DNA of 64,000 nt, taken from positions 1-64,000 of the forward strand of contig JAZKDE010000018.1 of assembly GCA_040387735.1 (NCBI GenBank), given 5' to 3'. Each line of letters begins with the position of its first letter. Position 1 is the stretch's first letter. The notes under the pieces are model-generated. The model had not been told where the DNA came from, searched no databases, and saw nothing but the letters and a program-made list of their open reading frames with translations. The translations under genes and the position numbers were made by a program. Shown here piece by piece: positions 7,400 to 16,175 of this stretch. Source of the stretch: Arcicella sp040387735. Its GTDB lineage: Bacteria > Bacteroidota > Bacteroidia > Cytophagales > Spirosomataceae.

Positions 7400-9217
7400 T
7401 TAGAGCGAAATTCTTTTGCCTGAAAAATACGGCTGCCAATTTTTTGTTTGATCTTTTTCAATAATCCAAATTTCGTAAATATCGCTCGGGAATTTTGCTT
7501 TCCAAGTTTCATACATGAACTCATTACTGTAATAAGATTGATTTTTTAAACAATCCATTCGTGAATTAATGATGGGAACTGCGGGAAATAAAAAAACATT
7601 TTTAACTGATTTTAAACCAAAATATAAAATATCTCCCGCCTGACGCTCGCTTTTTCCTCTAAACAAAACTCGCTCTTTTAATTCTTGAGAAATGGTAGAG
7701 CCGACCGACATTGCAGTATCAATTGTTCCTTGAAACTTAGGAGCAATTTGAGAGTTTGAGGATTTCAATAAATTTACAAAAGGAAGAACATCTTTTTCAG
7801 AAAGCTTATAAATTCCGGAGCTATCAATTTTGTTTATTAGATTAATCATATAAGTTGGGTGATTATACCCAATCTTTTCTCCGTACTTTTCGCCAAAAGA
7901 TAGTAACATCTTATGGTTCTTCCAATAATATCCATCCAAAATTAGTTCTTGTTGTTGCCGGTAAACATCGGGTAAAGAAGTGTAGTAACTGTTTATATTT
8001 AAGAATAAACCAATTGGGATGAATAAAAATAACCCAACGGTGAGTAGCAGTTTATTTTCTTTTACCAAATATAAATAAGCGAGATAACCGACGGAAATAA
8101 ATGCAGCCCCGAAGAGCATATAACGTCGAGATAAAATGTCACCGCCATTCACGATTTTTATGTCCAATGGACGACTAAGCACCAACATTAATCCTGTGCA
8201 AGCTAAAAAAGCAATGATTCCTAATAAAGTTAATTGAATATAGGATAGATTTTGGAAGCGTTTTTTAAATATTTTCCAGCCTAATCCCAAAATTATTCCT
8301 GATAGGAAAATGCCAGTGATGATACACAAGATAATATCCCAATAATAGTGATTGGTGTACGGATGAAGCATATTTTCAAAGAAGATATTACCCCAAAAAG
8401 CAAGGATGTATAAAATATTTAAGATAGGATGTTTCCATAAATTACTCTTATCACTTGAAATGACATCGTAGTCAAACAAAAAGTAGAAAGTGACAAGAGA
8501 AAAGGCAAAAATAAACCATATTAATAGATTCTTCCAACGACTTTGAAGTAGAAGTAAAATTCCTCCAACCGCCCAAATTGCCAATCCGTTACCAGAAGTA
8601 AACATGGTTATGGTAGCAAATAAAATAGCCAACACAAAACCTCTAATTGTATTAATACTTAGTAAATGAACAGTTATAATAGCGAAGAAAATAATCGGGG
8701 TATTTTGAATTGCGGCAATTCCCCAAGTTGCATTTTCGAAGTAAGTTAGATTGAATAATAGTAAAGGAATTGGAATAAAATATGCCCAGGTCAGTTTTAA
8801 GTTTTTGAAAATCCTGATAAAAAAGTACAGAATGCCAATCAGAAAAGCATTTCCAATGAGAATTTGAGCCTTAATGTTTTCGTTCCCGAATACTTTGTAG
8901 ATTACCCACATCGCAGTTCGCTCAAACCCAAAACGGTGTTGATTTACCTGTTTGAAAAATGTTTCGCCCCATTCCATAAAGGTTGGAGCAAACTTCATTT
9001 GATAAATTGATTCTAATAAAATGTAGTCGTCTTTAAAAGGTATATTATCTGTAAAGACGAAAATGGTGGCGTAGAAGAATATTATGGGTACGCTGATAAT
9101 TGAATACCAGAAATAGTTATTAAAACGTTTGGAAGAGATTTTTTGGAATAGCAATAAGGTAATTACTCCCAAAACTAATAAGAGTTCAGAATAGATAATA
9201 GTTAAATGTTGGTTCAT
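7400..9217 (-). CDS. Polytopic membrane protein, GT-C-like (candidate glycosyltransferase), paralogue of 43697-45409
   Basis: 605 residues from the ATG at 9217. The open frame continues to 9412 but that extension is the antisense-free read-through of tRNA-Leu and is not real. About 11 membrane helices span residues 10-430, followed by a soluble C-terminal region of about 170 residues. The first outer loop has the acidic pair Asp63-Asp64 in KDDYILL, then QHRFGFER, the arrangement of GT-C enzymes that use lipid-linked sugars. A segment SGNGLAIWAVGGILLLLQ is shared with the second copy at 43697, as is the TFYF run after it. Function is an inference from fold-type features; no family name was recognised. 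Confidence 0.7.
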   Translation of the reverse strand: MNQHLTIIYSELLLVLGVITLLLFQKISSKRFNNYFWYSIISVPIIFFYATIFVFTDNIPFKDDYILLESIYQMKFAPTFMEWGETFFKQVNQHRFGFERTAMWVIYKVFGNENIKAQILIGNAFLIGILYFFIRIFKNLKLTWAYFIPIPLLLFNLTYFENATWGIAAIQNTPIIFFAIITVHLLSINTIRGFVLAILFATITMFTSGNGLAIWAVGGILLLLQSRWKNLLIWFIFAFSLVTFYFLFDYDVISSDKSNLWKHPILNILYILAFWGNIFFENMLHPYTNHYYWDIILCIITGIFLSGIILGLGWKIFKKRFQNLSYIQLTLLGIIAFLACTGLMLVLSRPLDIKIVNGGDILSRRYMLFGAAFISVGYLAYLYLVKENKLLLTVGLFLFIPIGLFLNINSYYTSLPDVYRQQQELILDGYYWKNHKMLLSFGEKYGEKIGYNHPTYMINLINKIDSSGIYKLSEKDVLPFVNLLKSSNSQIAPKFQGTIDTAMSVGSTISQELKERVLFRGKSERQAGDILYFGLKSVKNVFLFPAVPIINSRMDCLKNQSYYSNEFMYETWKAKFPSDIYEIWIIEKDQTKNWQPYFSGKRISL

Positions 9218-9239
9218 AGTTGAAAAACTGTTAAAAGCA

Positions 9240-9272
9240 AAAAGCCTTACAACTGTTAATTGTAAGGCTTTT
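9240..9272 (-). terminator. Terminator for tRNA-Leu
   Basis: AAAAGCCTTACAA (9240-9252) pairs perfectly with TTGTAAGGCTTTT (9260-9272). On the minus strand it begins 4 bases after the tRNA 3' end and finishes with a U-rich arm. Confidence 0.85.
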
Positions 9273-9276
9273 GTAG

Positions 9277-9360
9277 TACCCGGAGCCGGAGTCGAACCGG
9301 CATGCCAATGAAGACACTGGTGTTTGAGACCAGCGCGTCTACCAATTCCGCCATCCGGGC
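9277..9360 (-). tRNA. tRNA-Leu, anticodon CAA
   Basis: 84 bases; the RNA begins GCCCGGAUGGCGGAAUUGG. The acceptor stem pairs GCCCGGA with UCCGGGU. The D-arm has GGUAGAC, and the anticodon stem CUGGU/ACCAG holds the loop CUCAAAC with anticodon CAA. A long variable arm (class II tRNA) is followed by a T-arm GCCGG-UUCGACU-CCGGC. The 3' CCA is not encoded. It reads UUG codons. It has its own consensus promoter and terminator. Confidence 0.96.
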
Positions 9361-9383
9361 ATCTATTTGTCTCAAACTTGATA

Positions 9384-9414
9384 CAAAGATAGAGGATAGA
9401 ATTGGACTTCACAA
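9384..9414 (-). promoter_or_regulatory. Promoter of tRNA-Leu (TTG-N20-TATCTTTG)
   Basis: On the minus strand TTG (9414-9412) is followed after 20 bases by TATCTTTG (9391-9384), a full match to the Bacteroidota -33/-7 consensus with normal spacing. The mature tRNA starts 23 bases downstream of the -7 box, leaving a short 5' leader. Confidence 0.75.
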
Positions 9415-9506
9415 CCTCATGTTTTAAAAAAAATAAAGTTTTTGTAAGCGAATTCGCTAAGTTTCTGATAACTAAGGAGTTCTACTTAAAATTATTTTTT
9501 TAATAT

Positions 9507-10748
9507 TTATTCATATCTTAAGGATTCTATTGGGTCAAGTTTTGAAGCTTTATATGCAGGGTATATTCCTGAAAATAATCCAACACCAACACAAACAGAT
9601 ATACCTAAAAACATCCAAACCCAAGGAATAATGAAACTGGCAGAGTCGCCCATTAATAATTTTGAGAATAAATTTCCTATCACTATCGCTAAAATGATTC
9701 CACCAAGACCACCCATTAAGCAGATAACAATGGCTTCCATCAAAAATTGTAACCTTATTAAAAATGGTGTTGCTCCCAATGATTTACGAATACCAATTTC
9801 TTGTGTTCGTTCAGTAACTGATACTAACATGATGTTCATTAATGCAATGGCTGCTCCTAAAAGGGTAATAAAGCCAATTCCGAAACCTGCCATTCTTAGT
9901 ATGTCGGTGATACTTTCGGATTGTTTTGCTAATGAGTCTGAACGTTCAACTGAAAATGAATCAGGTTTTCCAATTTGGTCTTGACGAACAGTTCGCATTA
10001 CGCCACGAGCTTCTTCCATGACGTTTTCAATATCGTTTATATTTGGAACTGATGTAACAATATCGTAGGTTAAATCTCTTCCAACGGCCATTTTTCTGCC
10101 AGATTCTAAGGGAACAAAGATTACTCGGTCATCTCCTCCGCCCATCATACTCCCTTTTTTCTCTAAAAGTCCAATAACTTTCATCTTTTGACCTAAAATC
10201 GTAATTTCTTTATCGAGTGGATTGATGTTTTTATCAAAAAGCTGACTCATTACATCAACTCCTAAAATACAAACATTTGTACCCATAACGAGGTCATTGC
10301 TTGAAAATACTCGACCTGCATTTATCTTGAAACCTTTCATATCCAAGTAATTCTCATCGGTTCCCATGATGCGAGTATTTGGATTGGTTTGTTTAGATTC
10401 ATATTTTACTTCGGCATTAAAAGTAACATTTATCTTGAGTCCAATAACAGCAGAATGACCAAATTTTTCTTTATAAAGTTTGGCTTCTCGATAGTCAATA
10501 TTTGGGTACCTTTTTTCTTTTTCTCCTTGTTTCCTGATTTTGTAAATATCTCTATTTCTAACATCGAAAGCATTAGCTCCGAGTCCTGCAAAACTACTAT
10601 TTACTGAACTTTGAATGCCATCAATTACTGTTAAACAGCCCACTAATGCTGTCACACCAATGGCAATAATTAAAGCAGTTAAGATTGTCCGTAGCATATT
10701 AGCTCTGATTGAGCGTAAAGCTTCTCGAGTATTTTCTAAAAGATTCAT
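9507..10748 (-). CDS. ABC transporter permease of the MacB/LolC type
   Basis: 413 residues. A first membrane helix at about 18-42 precedes a large periplasmic MacB-core domain (about 45-270). Three helices follow near 285-310, 335-360 and 375-398 (FtsX-like permease domain). The conserved TERTQEIGIRKSLGATPFLI motif and the ending SKLDPIESLRYE are diagnostic of the family. Members extrude peptides, antibiotics or lipoproteins by mechanotransmission with a cognate ATPase. No ATPase gene is next to it; the one at 39087 is a possible but unproven partner. The 192-base region upstream of it is shared with the divergent secreted-protein gene. Confidence 0.88.
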   Translation of the reverse strand: MNLLENTREALRSIRANMLRTILTALIIAIGVTALVGCLTVIDGIQSSVNSSFAGLGANAFDVRNRDIYKIRKQGEKEKRYPNIDYREAKLYKEKFGHSAVIGLKINVTFNAEVKYESKQTNPNTRIMGTDENYLDMKGFKINAGRVFSSNDLVMGTNVCILGVDVMSQLFDKNINPLDKEITILGQKMKVIGLLEKKGSMMGGGDDRVIFVPLESGRKMAVGRDLTYDIVTSVPNINDIENVMEEARGVMRTVRQDQIGKPDSFSVERSDSLAKQSESITDILRMAGFGIGFITLLGAAIALMNIMLVSVTERTQEIGIRKSLGATPFLIRLQFLMEAIVICLMGGLGGIILAIVIGNLFSKLLMGDSASFIIPWVWMFLGISVCVGVGLFSGIYPAYKASKLDPIESLRYE

Positions 10749-10939
10749 ATTTTTTAATCAGTTTCACAGAATCTTTATCAGTATAATTGATAATATGATT
10801 CTCCATTCTGAATTTGCACTATTTTTGTACTAACTTCGTTTGTGATGTAATGGTGAAATTATAAAAGTTTCGATGGTAAAATGAAACATATTCTACTCGC
10901 ATTAATTCATCATAATTTGAAACAAATTTAATTGAGATA

Positions 10940-12223
10940 ATGAAAAAAAATACTCCAATGAAAAGGTTAATCTTTCCGTTTATCATATTTTTAATGTTTA
11001 CGGGGCGTTTGTGGGCATCACAAATACTTATTCCAATGGATGATTCGCAAAAAAATCACCTTAAATCTTACGGAATTGCATATTGGATTTTGAAAACTCA
11101 TGATACAGAGGTTGAATGGCTTTTGAATTATCGAGGAGGTTCGTTTATGTTTCCTCAGGCTCAAAAATTTGAAAACGAATTAATTATTAGAGGGGTTAGT
11201 TACCAAGTAATTTCAGAAGGAGATGCAGCTCAAATAAGAGCGGAAGTTACCAGTCCAGATGTAAATATGGACGTTGTGAAACTGCAAAAACCTCCTCGTG
11301 TGGCAGTTTATTCTCCAAAGACGGCTCAGCCTTGGGATGATGCAGTAACTTTGGCGATGACCTACGCCGAGATTCCTTACGATTTAATTTTTGATGAAGA
11401 AGTTCTCAACAGTAAATTGCCAGAATATGATTGGCTGCACTTGCATCATGAAGATTTTACGGGGCAAATGGGAAAGTTTTGGAATCAAAGTTCTCAGCCG
11501 TGGTATCAAGCCCAATTACGAGAAGATAAAAAAAATGCCGCAAAATTTGGGTATGACAAAGTATCAAAATTAAAGTTAGGTGTTGCAAAAAAAATAAGAG
11601 AGTTTGTAGCGGGAGGAGGTTATATGTTTGCTATGTGTACTGCAACGGATACCTATGATATTGCCTTAGCAGCGGATGGACTCGATATTGTGGATGCTTA
11701 TTATGATGGTGATGGATACGATAGTAACGCAGATTCAAAATTAGATTTCACGAATACTTTTGCTTTCCAAAATTTCAGTTTGGTTTATCACCCTCAAGTG
11801 ATTGAGTTCTCTAATATTGAGGCGTATCCAAATGAAACAAGACCCGTGCAAGAAGAAAATGATTTCTTTAATTTATTCCAGTTTTCAGCAAAGTGGGACC
11901 CTATTCCAACGATGTTGACACAGAATCACGAAACGACAATTCATGGTTTTATGGGACAAACAACTTCTTTTAAAAAGCAAGTATTGAAACCAGAAGTGGT
12001 GGTTTTAGGGGAAAACCGCTCTTTAAACGAAGCTCGTTATATTCACGGGACATTTTTGAAAGGATTTTGGAGTTTTTATGCAGGACATGATCCTGAGGAT
12101 TATAGGCATTATGTAAATGAAGAACCAACCGACTTAAATCTTCATCCTAATTCGCCAGGTTATCGCTTAATTCTAAATAACGTTCTGTTTCCAGCAGCTA
12201 AGAAAAAGAAGCAAAAAACGTAA
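10940..12223 (+). CDS. Secreted Bacteroidota protein commonly misnamed asparagine synthetase B (GATase-like fold)
   Basis: 427 residues with a signal peptide (about 1-26, ending GRLWA). The mature protein opens with ILIPMDDSQKNHLKSYGIAY. It later has LHLHHEDFTGQ (about 163-173) and GGYMFAMCTATD (about 225-236), a Cys in a tight turn that resembles a glutamine-amidotransferase-like nucleophile elbow, and then GHDPEDYRH near residue 388. It ends in FPAAKKKKQKT, a tail that I recall as strongly conserved in homologues. It has none of the domains of true AsnB: no N-terminal Cys nucleophile and no ATP-pyrophosphatase motif. The real function is unknown; export and the Cys/His pair suggest a periplasmic hydrolase-like enzyme. 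Confidence 0.7.
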   Translation: MKKNTPMKRLIFPFIIFLMFTGRLWASQILIPMDDSQKNHLKSYGIAYWILKTHDTEVEWLLNYRGGSFMFPQAQKFENELIIRGVSYQVISEGDAAQIRAEVTSPDVNMDVVKLQKPPRVAVYSPKTAQPWDDAVTLAMTYAEIPYDLIFDEEVLNSKLPEYDWLHLHHEDFTGQMGKFWNQSSQPWYQAQLREDKKNAAKFGYDKVSKLKLGVAKKIREFVAGGGYMFAMCTATDTYDIALAADGLDIVDAYYDGDGYDSNADSKLDFTNTFAFQNFSLVYHPQVIEFSNIEAYPNETRPVQEENDFFNLFQFSAKWDPIPTMLTQNHETTIHGFMGQTTSFKKQVLKPEVVVLGENRSLNEARYIHGTFLKGFWSFYAGHDPEDYRHYVNEEPTDLNLHPNSPGYRLILNNVLFPAAKKKKQKT

Positions 12224-12224
12224 T

Positions 12225-12258
12225 AAAAAATCCTCTCAAATTATTGAGAGGATTTTTT
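12225..12258. terminator. Bidirectional terminator overlapping the end of the GT2 gene
   Basis: AAAAAATCCTCTCAA (12225-12239) pairs perfectly with TTGAGAGGATTTTTT (12244-12258). The right arm is also the last five codons of the minus-strand glycosyltransferase, so termination signal and protein C-terminus share bases. Confidence 0.93.
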
Positions 12259-13233
12259 ATTGGCAAATATATTCTCTAATCGCCATTTTAGTTTAGCATA
12301 AACTTTCATGAAATTATGTGGAATAATGAACGTCTGAATAACTTTTCTAATGTGTTCTCCTGAATTTGGGCTTGATAAATACAAGGATTTCAAGGCATAA
12401 AAGCGACTTTTGAAAATAGAATCCCCGTATTGAATTGAGTTTGCCAACATCAAATAATACCTCGCAATATTTTTATTGACAGTTTTGTGGAATCTATAAT
12501 CTAATTCTTGGTCGATGCCCTTGTACATTCCGATGCGATTATATAAAAATTCGGCATCTTGCTTCCCATCGGTAAAACTCATTCCGCCACCATTTTTACG
12601 ATAAACAGACATTACTTCATTAATATATTTGAATTTTCCGTGCTTCCCGAGTAGGATGTATCTTGGAATATCTCCACTTTTTGATTCATGAAACCATTGT
12701 GGGTATTCTTTCATAATCCCATTTCTGAACATCACTGCGGAGGTAGCCATGTACCAAATTTCATCTTCTCCAACTAAATCTTCGATGGTAGTTACTTCCC
12801 TTTGTGTCTCATCATTGACGAATGTATCTGGGTGTGAACCATCTTCAAAATGAATACGGGCATTGTGAAAACAAGCTACGAAATCAGGATTTTTATCCAA
12901 AAAATCAACTTGAGTTTGTAGTTTAAGAGGATTTGTCCAGTAATCATCACCATCCATTGCTGCAATATATTTACCTTGACAAACTTCTAATGTAGCTAAT
13001 GTATTATTTTTGCCGTATCCGCCTAAATTCTTGGGATGAAGCATCGGTTTAATAATATTGGGGAATTTCTGTTGGTATTCTTGGATGATTTTGGGAGTAG
13101 AATCGGGAGAAGCATCATCACCAACTATCACTTCATATTCAAAATTAACTTGCTGATTAAGAATGCTGTCGAGAGTTTGGCGGATAAAATTTTCGTGATT
13201 ATATGTGTGTACGATTACGCTGACTTTTACCAT
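12241..13233 (-). CDS. Glycosyltransferase family 2
   Basis: 330 residues. The GT-A domain begins at once (KVSVIVHTYNHENFIRQTLDS), with the nucleotide-binding EVIVGDDASPDST near residue 38 and the metal-binding region AAMDGDDYW near 95. The remainder (about 220-330) is helical and likely binds the acceptor or partner. There is no membrane segment, so it should work at the inner face of the cytoplasmic membrane, adding a sugar from a nucleotide donor to a lipid-linked or surface-glycan intermediate. It is the last gene of the polysaccharide block, 24 bases after the esterase gene, and is followed by a strong terminator. Confidence 0.88.
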   Translation of the reverse strand: MVKVSVIVHTYNHENFIRQTLDSILNQQVNFEYEVIVGDDASPDSTPKIIQEYQQKFPNIIKPMLHPKNLGGYGKNNTLATLEVCQGKYIAAMDGDDYWTNPLKLQTQVDFLDKNPDFVACFHNARIHFEDGSHPDTFVNDETQREVTTIEDLVGEDEIWYMATSAVMFRNGIMKEYPQWFHESKSGDIPRYILLGKHGKFKYINEVMSVYRKNGGGMSFTDGKQDAEFLYNRIGMYKGIDQELDYRFHKTVNKNIARYYLMLANSIQYGDSIFKSRFYALKSLYLSSPNSGEHIRKVIQTFIIPHNFMKVYAKLKWRLENIFANKKSSQ

Positions 13234-13257
13234 TTTTGTTTGAATTGTCCTTGGGGA

Positions 13258-14118
13258 CTAAAGATTTTTTTCTACAAAAGTAACTATTTTATCTATGGTT
13301 TCATCCCAAATGTTCCAATCATGTGTTTGGTTAGGGTAAAAATGGTAGTCACTTTTTGAACGAGTAATTTGTAACAGTTTTTTGCAAACGTCGGATTGTT
13401 CGACTGGTACTGTTTCATCTTTTCCACCAAAAAATACAATTGTTGGCGGACTCGTGCTATTGTACTGGAATATTGGACTTGCCCGATAATATTCGTCAGG
13501 TTGAGCGGCAAACGTTTTGCCCACTAATTTCTGAACATCGCTACCGATACTCCCATTCCTAAATGCTTCTGAAGCGAGATTGACTGGGGGGACTATTCCT
13601 GCAACTCCTTTCGCCAATTTGTCACCGAGTGGACTGTTAGCGTAAAGCATTGCCAAATGGCCACCTGCACTTAAACCAACTAAAAAGAAATCTGAAGAAA
13701 TGCCTAAACTTTTAGCATCGTTTTTCAACTTCACAAGTAGTGTATTAATATCTTCAACTTGCTGTACGTAGGTTATTCCAACGGAAGAAGTGAGTCGATA
13801 ATTTGCATTGACAATCGCACAGTTTACTCTTTTGCTAATAAACCCTTTTACGATAGAATTTACAGCCATTTTATCTCCAATTCGCCACGCTCCTGGATGC
13901 AAAAGTACGATGACAGGGTTACGTTCATTACGGGTTGATGGAAGATATAAGTCGTAATTTTGGAGAATATTTTTTCCATAAGATAAGTCTAATCGTTCTT
14001 CAAAGGTCATATTACTCCCCATAATACTACCTGGAGCAGTTTCAGGAATAATCAAATTTAAATCACTCTGACAAGATGAGAGTAGGGCAAAAAAAACAAA
14101 AAGGAATATGTATTTCAT
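13258..14118 (-). CDS. Lipoprotein alpha/beta-hydrolase (esterase/lipase)
   Basis: 286 residues. The N-terminus is a lipoprotein signal with lipobox ALLSSC, so Cys16 should be lipidated and the protein anchored in the envelope. The oxyanion-hole sequence HPGAW is at 74-78, the nucleophile Ser150 lies in GLSAGGH, and the acid is probably the Asp of GGKDETVP and the base the His of QTHDW near the end. This set fits the BD-FAE/carboxylesterase-like branch. In this setting it may remove acetyl or feruloyl groups from exported or foreign glycans (inference). It is separated from the PhyH gene upstream by about 200 bases containing a terminator. Confidence 0.87.
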   Translation of the reverse strand: MKYIFLFVFFALLSSCQSDLNLIIPETAPGSIMGSNMTFEERLDLSYGKNILQNYDLYLPSTRNERNPVIVLLHPGAWRIGDKMAVNSIVKGFISKRVNCAIVNANYRLTSSVGITYVQQVEDINTLLVKLKNDAKSLGISSDFFLVGLSAGGHLAMLYANSPLGDKLAKGVAGIVPPVNLASEAFRNGSIGSDVQKLVGKTFAAQPDEYYRASPIFQYNSTSPPTIVFFGGKDETVPVEQSDVCKKLLQITRSKSDYHFYPNQTHDWNIWDETIDKIVTFVEKNL

Positions 14119-14270
14119 TATATATTTTAGTGATAATTACAGCAATATTGTATGTAGGTATAAACGATATTTTGTGCTTTAAAAGTGTGTAGAAGCAATA
14201 TTTGTGCTAATTAATCCAGAAAAAAATATCCTACTTAAATCAATAATTATTAGTAAAATCATATATACAT

Positions 14271-14301
14271 AAAAAAGACCTGCAAGAAATTCCTACAGGT
14301 C
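14271..14301 (-). terminator. Terminator after the PhyH gene
   Basis: On the minus strand GGACCTGTAGG and its partner CTTGCAGGTC form a hairpin followed by TTTTTT. It lies 22 bases after the stop codon at 14323 and splits the polysaccharide block into two units; the esterase and GT2 genes downstream would need their own promoter or read-through. Confidence 0.8.
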
Positions 14302-14322
14302 CACAAAAGAATTATGTGTAAA

Positions 14323-15138
14323 TTAAGCAAAAATATGCTCTAATTGTTCTTTTTCGGGAAAATTTGGTGTTACTAAATTTTCTTCAGGTTTATAAATATA
14401 CGGCATTGGAAATCCTCTTTGTTGAAAGGTTTCTTCTGCTATATTGTTATAACGTAACTGAATTGACCATCTGATGTTTTTAGTAATATTTTCGCCTGAA
14501 CGGTGAATCAAAAATGCCGAAAAAATCAATAAATCTCCAACTTCAAATTCTGTCTGCACGTATTTTTCCTCAGGTATTTCTTCTACAATACTTCCTGTAT
14601 AGCCAGATGTATCGGCTTTCATTAATCCATTTGTATGGCTGGCTGGAATAATTTGTAAAGAACCTAAATCAGCATTACAATCAACTAATGGAAACCATAA
14701 AACAACGCTATCCAATGAACCTTGTCCTGTTCTCCAGTCTTGGTGAGCTCCTAATTTCCAGTGACTTCCAGCTTTCGAAAGGTATCTACTGTTGAATTGC
14801 ATCGCTGGACGAACGGCAATTGTTGGGAATTCATAACCAATATCTTTTAGTAAACTTAAAATTCTCTCGTCAGTTCCCAAACGGTGCATTGAAATAAGAT
14901 GCTGAGATTGTTTTCCAGTATTGACAAAAGCGTTAAAATCAGCTTCGAAGAATTCAAACATCGCTTGTTCAAATTCATCTTTATTATTGATGTCAACTGT
15001 TTTTCCGAGAATCCTTTTAATTTGTACAGCAAATAACTGGCGTGCTTCTGTATAAATTTTATTAATTTCTTCGTGTGTGAAGAAATTTTTCAATATAAGA
15101 AATCCATCTTTATTGAATTGTTCTTTTGAATATCCCAT
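14323..15138 (-). CDS. Phytanoyl-CoA dioxygenase (PhyH) family Fe(II)/2-oxoglutarate oxygenase
   Basis: 271 residues, cytoplasmic. The Fe(II) ligands are visible: His132 and Asp134 in AHQDW, and the distal His212 in FLIHRSGEN. Arg223 in NIRWSIQLRYN is the likely 2-oxoglutarate-binding residue. Members hydroxylate or desaturate small molecules; in polysaccharide loci they are thought to act on sugar or acyl intermediates. Being inside a glycan locus, hydroxylation of a sugar or its substituent is a fair guess only. It is 83 bases downstream of the propeller protein gene. Confidence 0.87.
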   Translation of the reverse strand: MGYSKEQFNKDGFLILKNFFTHEEINKIYTEARQLFAVQIKRILGKTVDINNKDEFEQAMFEFFEADFNAFVNTGKQSQHLISMHRLGTDERILSLLKDIGYEFPTIAVRPAMQFNSRYLSKAGSHWKLGAHQDWRTGQGSLDSVVLWFPLVDCNADLGSLQIIPASHTNGLMKADTSGYTGSIVEEIPEEKYVQTEFEVGDLLIFSAFLIHRSGENITKNIRWSIQLRYNNIAEETFQQRGFPMPYIYKPEENLVTPNFPEKEQLEHIFA

Positions 15139-15221
15139 AAATAAATATTAATAACGTTTTATAATTGTTAAAGATAGGTAACTACAAAACGCTGTTAAAT
15201 GATAATTATCAGCCTTATTTA

Positions 15222-16154
15222 TTATCTTTCCCACTTTGCATAAGCAAAGCCAGATGTACCAAACCCATTTCCGTTATACAACAAATATTTTTCACCATTA
15301 TGTTCATAATTATGAGCATAATTAATCATTTGGTAGTCAAAATCAGCTGGGTTCTCTGATTTTGCGATACCAACTAAATCATCTTTGCGTTCCCAATCAA
15401 GACCGTCTTTAGATTCTGCATAACCCAATCTATAACTTTGGTCACGATTGGTACGATAATCTACGGTATGACGATATGAATAATACATTTTATAAATTCC
15501 ATCTTCTTTAAAAACACTCGGACGACCAACTGCATGAAGAAAATCATCAAAAGGTAACACTGGTTTATCGCTTGAAGTCCAATGAATTCCATCTTTTGAT
15601 TCTGCATAACGACAGTCGTAGAATGGTTCTGGAATTCCATTAATGTATTCACATTTTTGTCCAGAAATGTGCCACATTCTCCAAACGCCATTATCGTACA
15701 TCACAGAAGGTTGAGCCGCCCAAATAGGATTATAAATTGACCTATCCATAATTGGACCTCTAAACATTTTCTTGAAAGTCAAACCTCCATCCGAACTTAC
15801 CGACAATCCCATTGAGAGTCTGTACGAGTTGTGGGTTCTATTCCAACCAGTGTAATATAACCAAATATCACCATTAGGCATATCTACAAACCAAGCAGGC
15901 ATTGCACCCGTTTCGTCATATTCACCAGGGCCACCCAATTCTAAAACGGGTTTATCGTGAACATACAAAATTTTGGTAGGGTCTTCATAATCAACATCAA
16001 TAAATGTTGGGCGTGACTGTCCCTGTGCGTCTCTCGACGAAAAATAAACTCTTAAAAAATCTTTATGCTTGTAAGCAAACGGAACTTGTGCATGCGTAAG
16101 GCTATGTGCCAACGAACCGTCTGGTTTATAAACTACTCCTTTTTTTACCCACAT
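15222..16154 (-). CDS. Five-bladed beta-propeller glycoside hydrolase-like protein (GH32/43/68-type fold)
   Basis: 310 residues without a signal peptide. The sequence shows repeating blade motifs: RVYFSSRDAQGQSRP, IWLYYTGWNR, WRMWHISGQK, YKMYYSYRH and YLLYNGNGFG, each preceded by a segment such as YAESKDGIHW or SVSSDGGLTF. This is the pattern of arabinanase/levansucrase-clan propellers. Acidic residues in some blades could be catalytic but cannot be assigned with confidence. Its location between a methyltransferase and a PhyH gene, and the lack of a secretion signal, make a role in synthesis of the exported glycan (transfer or trimming) more likely than catabolism. Confidence 0.75.
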   Translation of the reverse strand: MWVKKGVVYKPDGSLAHSLTHAQVPFAYKHKDFLRVYFSSRDAQGQSRPTFIDVDYEDPTKILYVHDKPVLELGGPGEYDETGAMPAWFVDMPNGDIWLYYTGWNRTHNSYRLSMGLSVSSDGGLTFKKMFRGPIMDRSIYNPIWAAQPSVMYDNGVWRMWHISGQKCEYINGIPEPFYDCRYAESKDGIHWTSSDKPVLPFDDFLHAVGRPSVFKEDGIYKMYYSYRHTVDYRTNRDQSYRLGYAESKDGLDWERKDDLVGIAKSENPADFDYQMINYAHNYEHNGEKYLLYNGNGFGTSGFAYAKWER

Positions 16155-16175
16155 TTTTTTTAGCTTTATGCTAAT

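Noticed and set aside
9218..9412. N-terminal extension of the GT-C-like gene by 65 codons
   Set aside because: This stretch is tRNA-Leu with its promoter and terminator. The encoded peptide (GGIGRRAGLKHQ and so on) is the well-known artefact of translating a tRNA-Leu gene.
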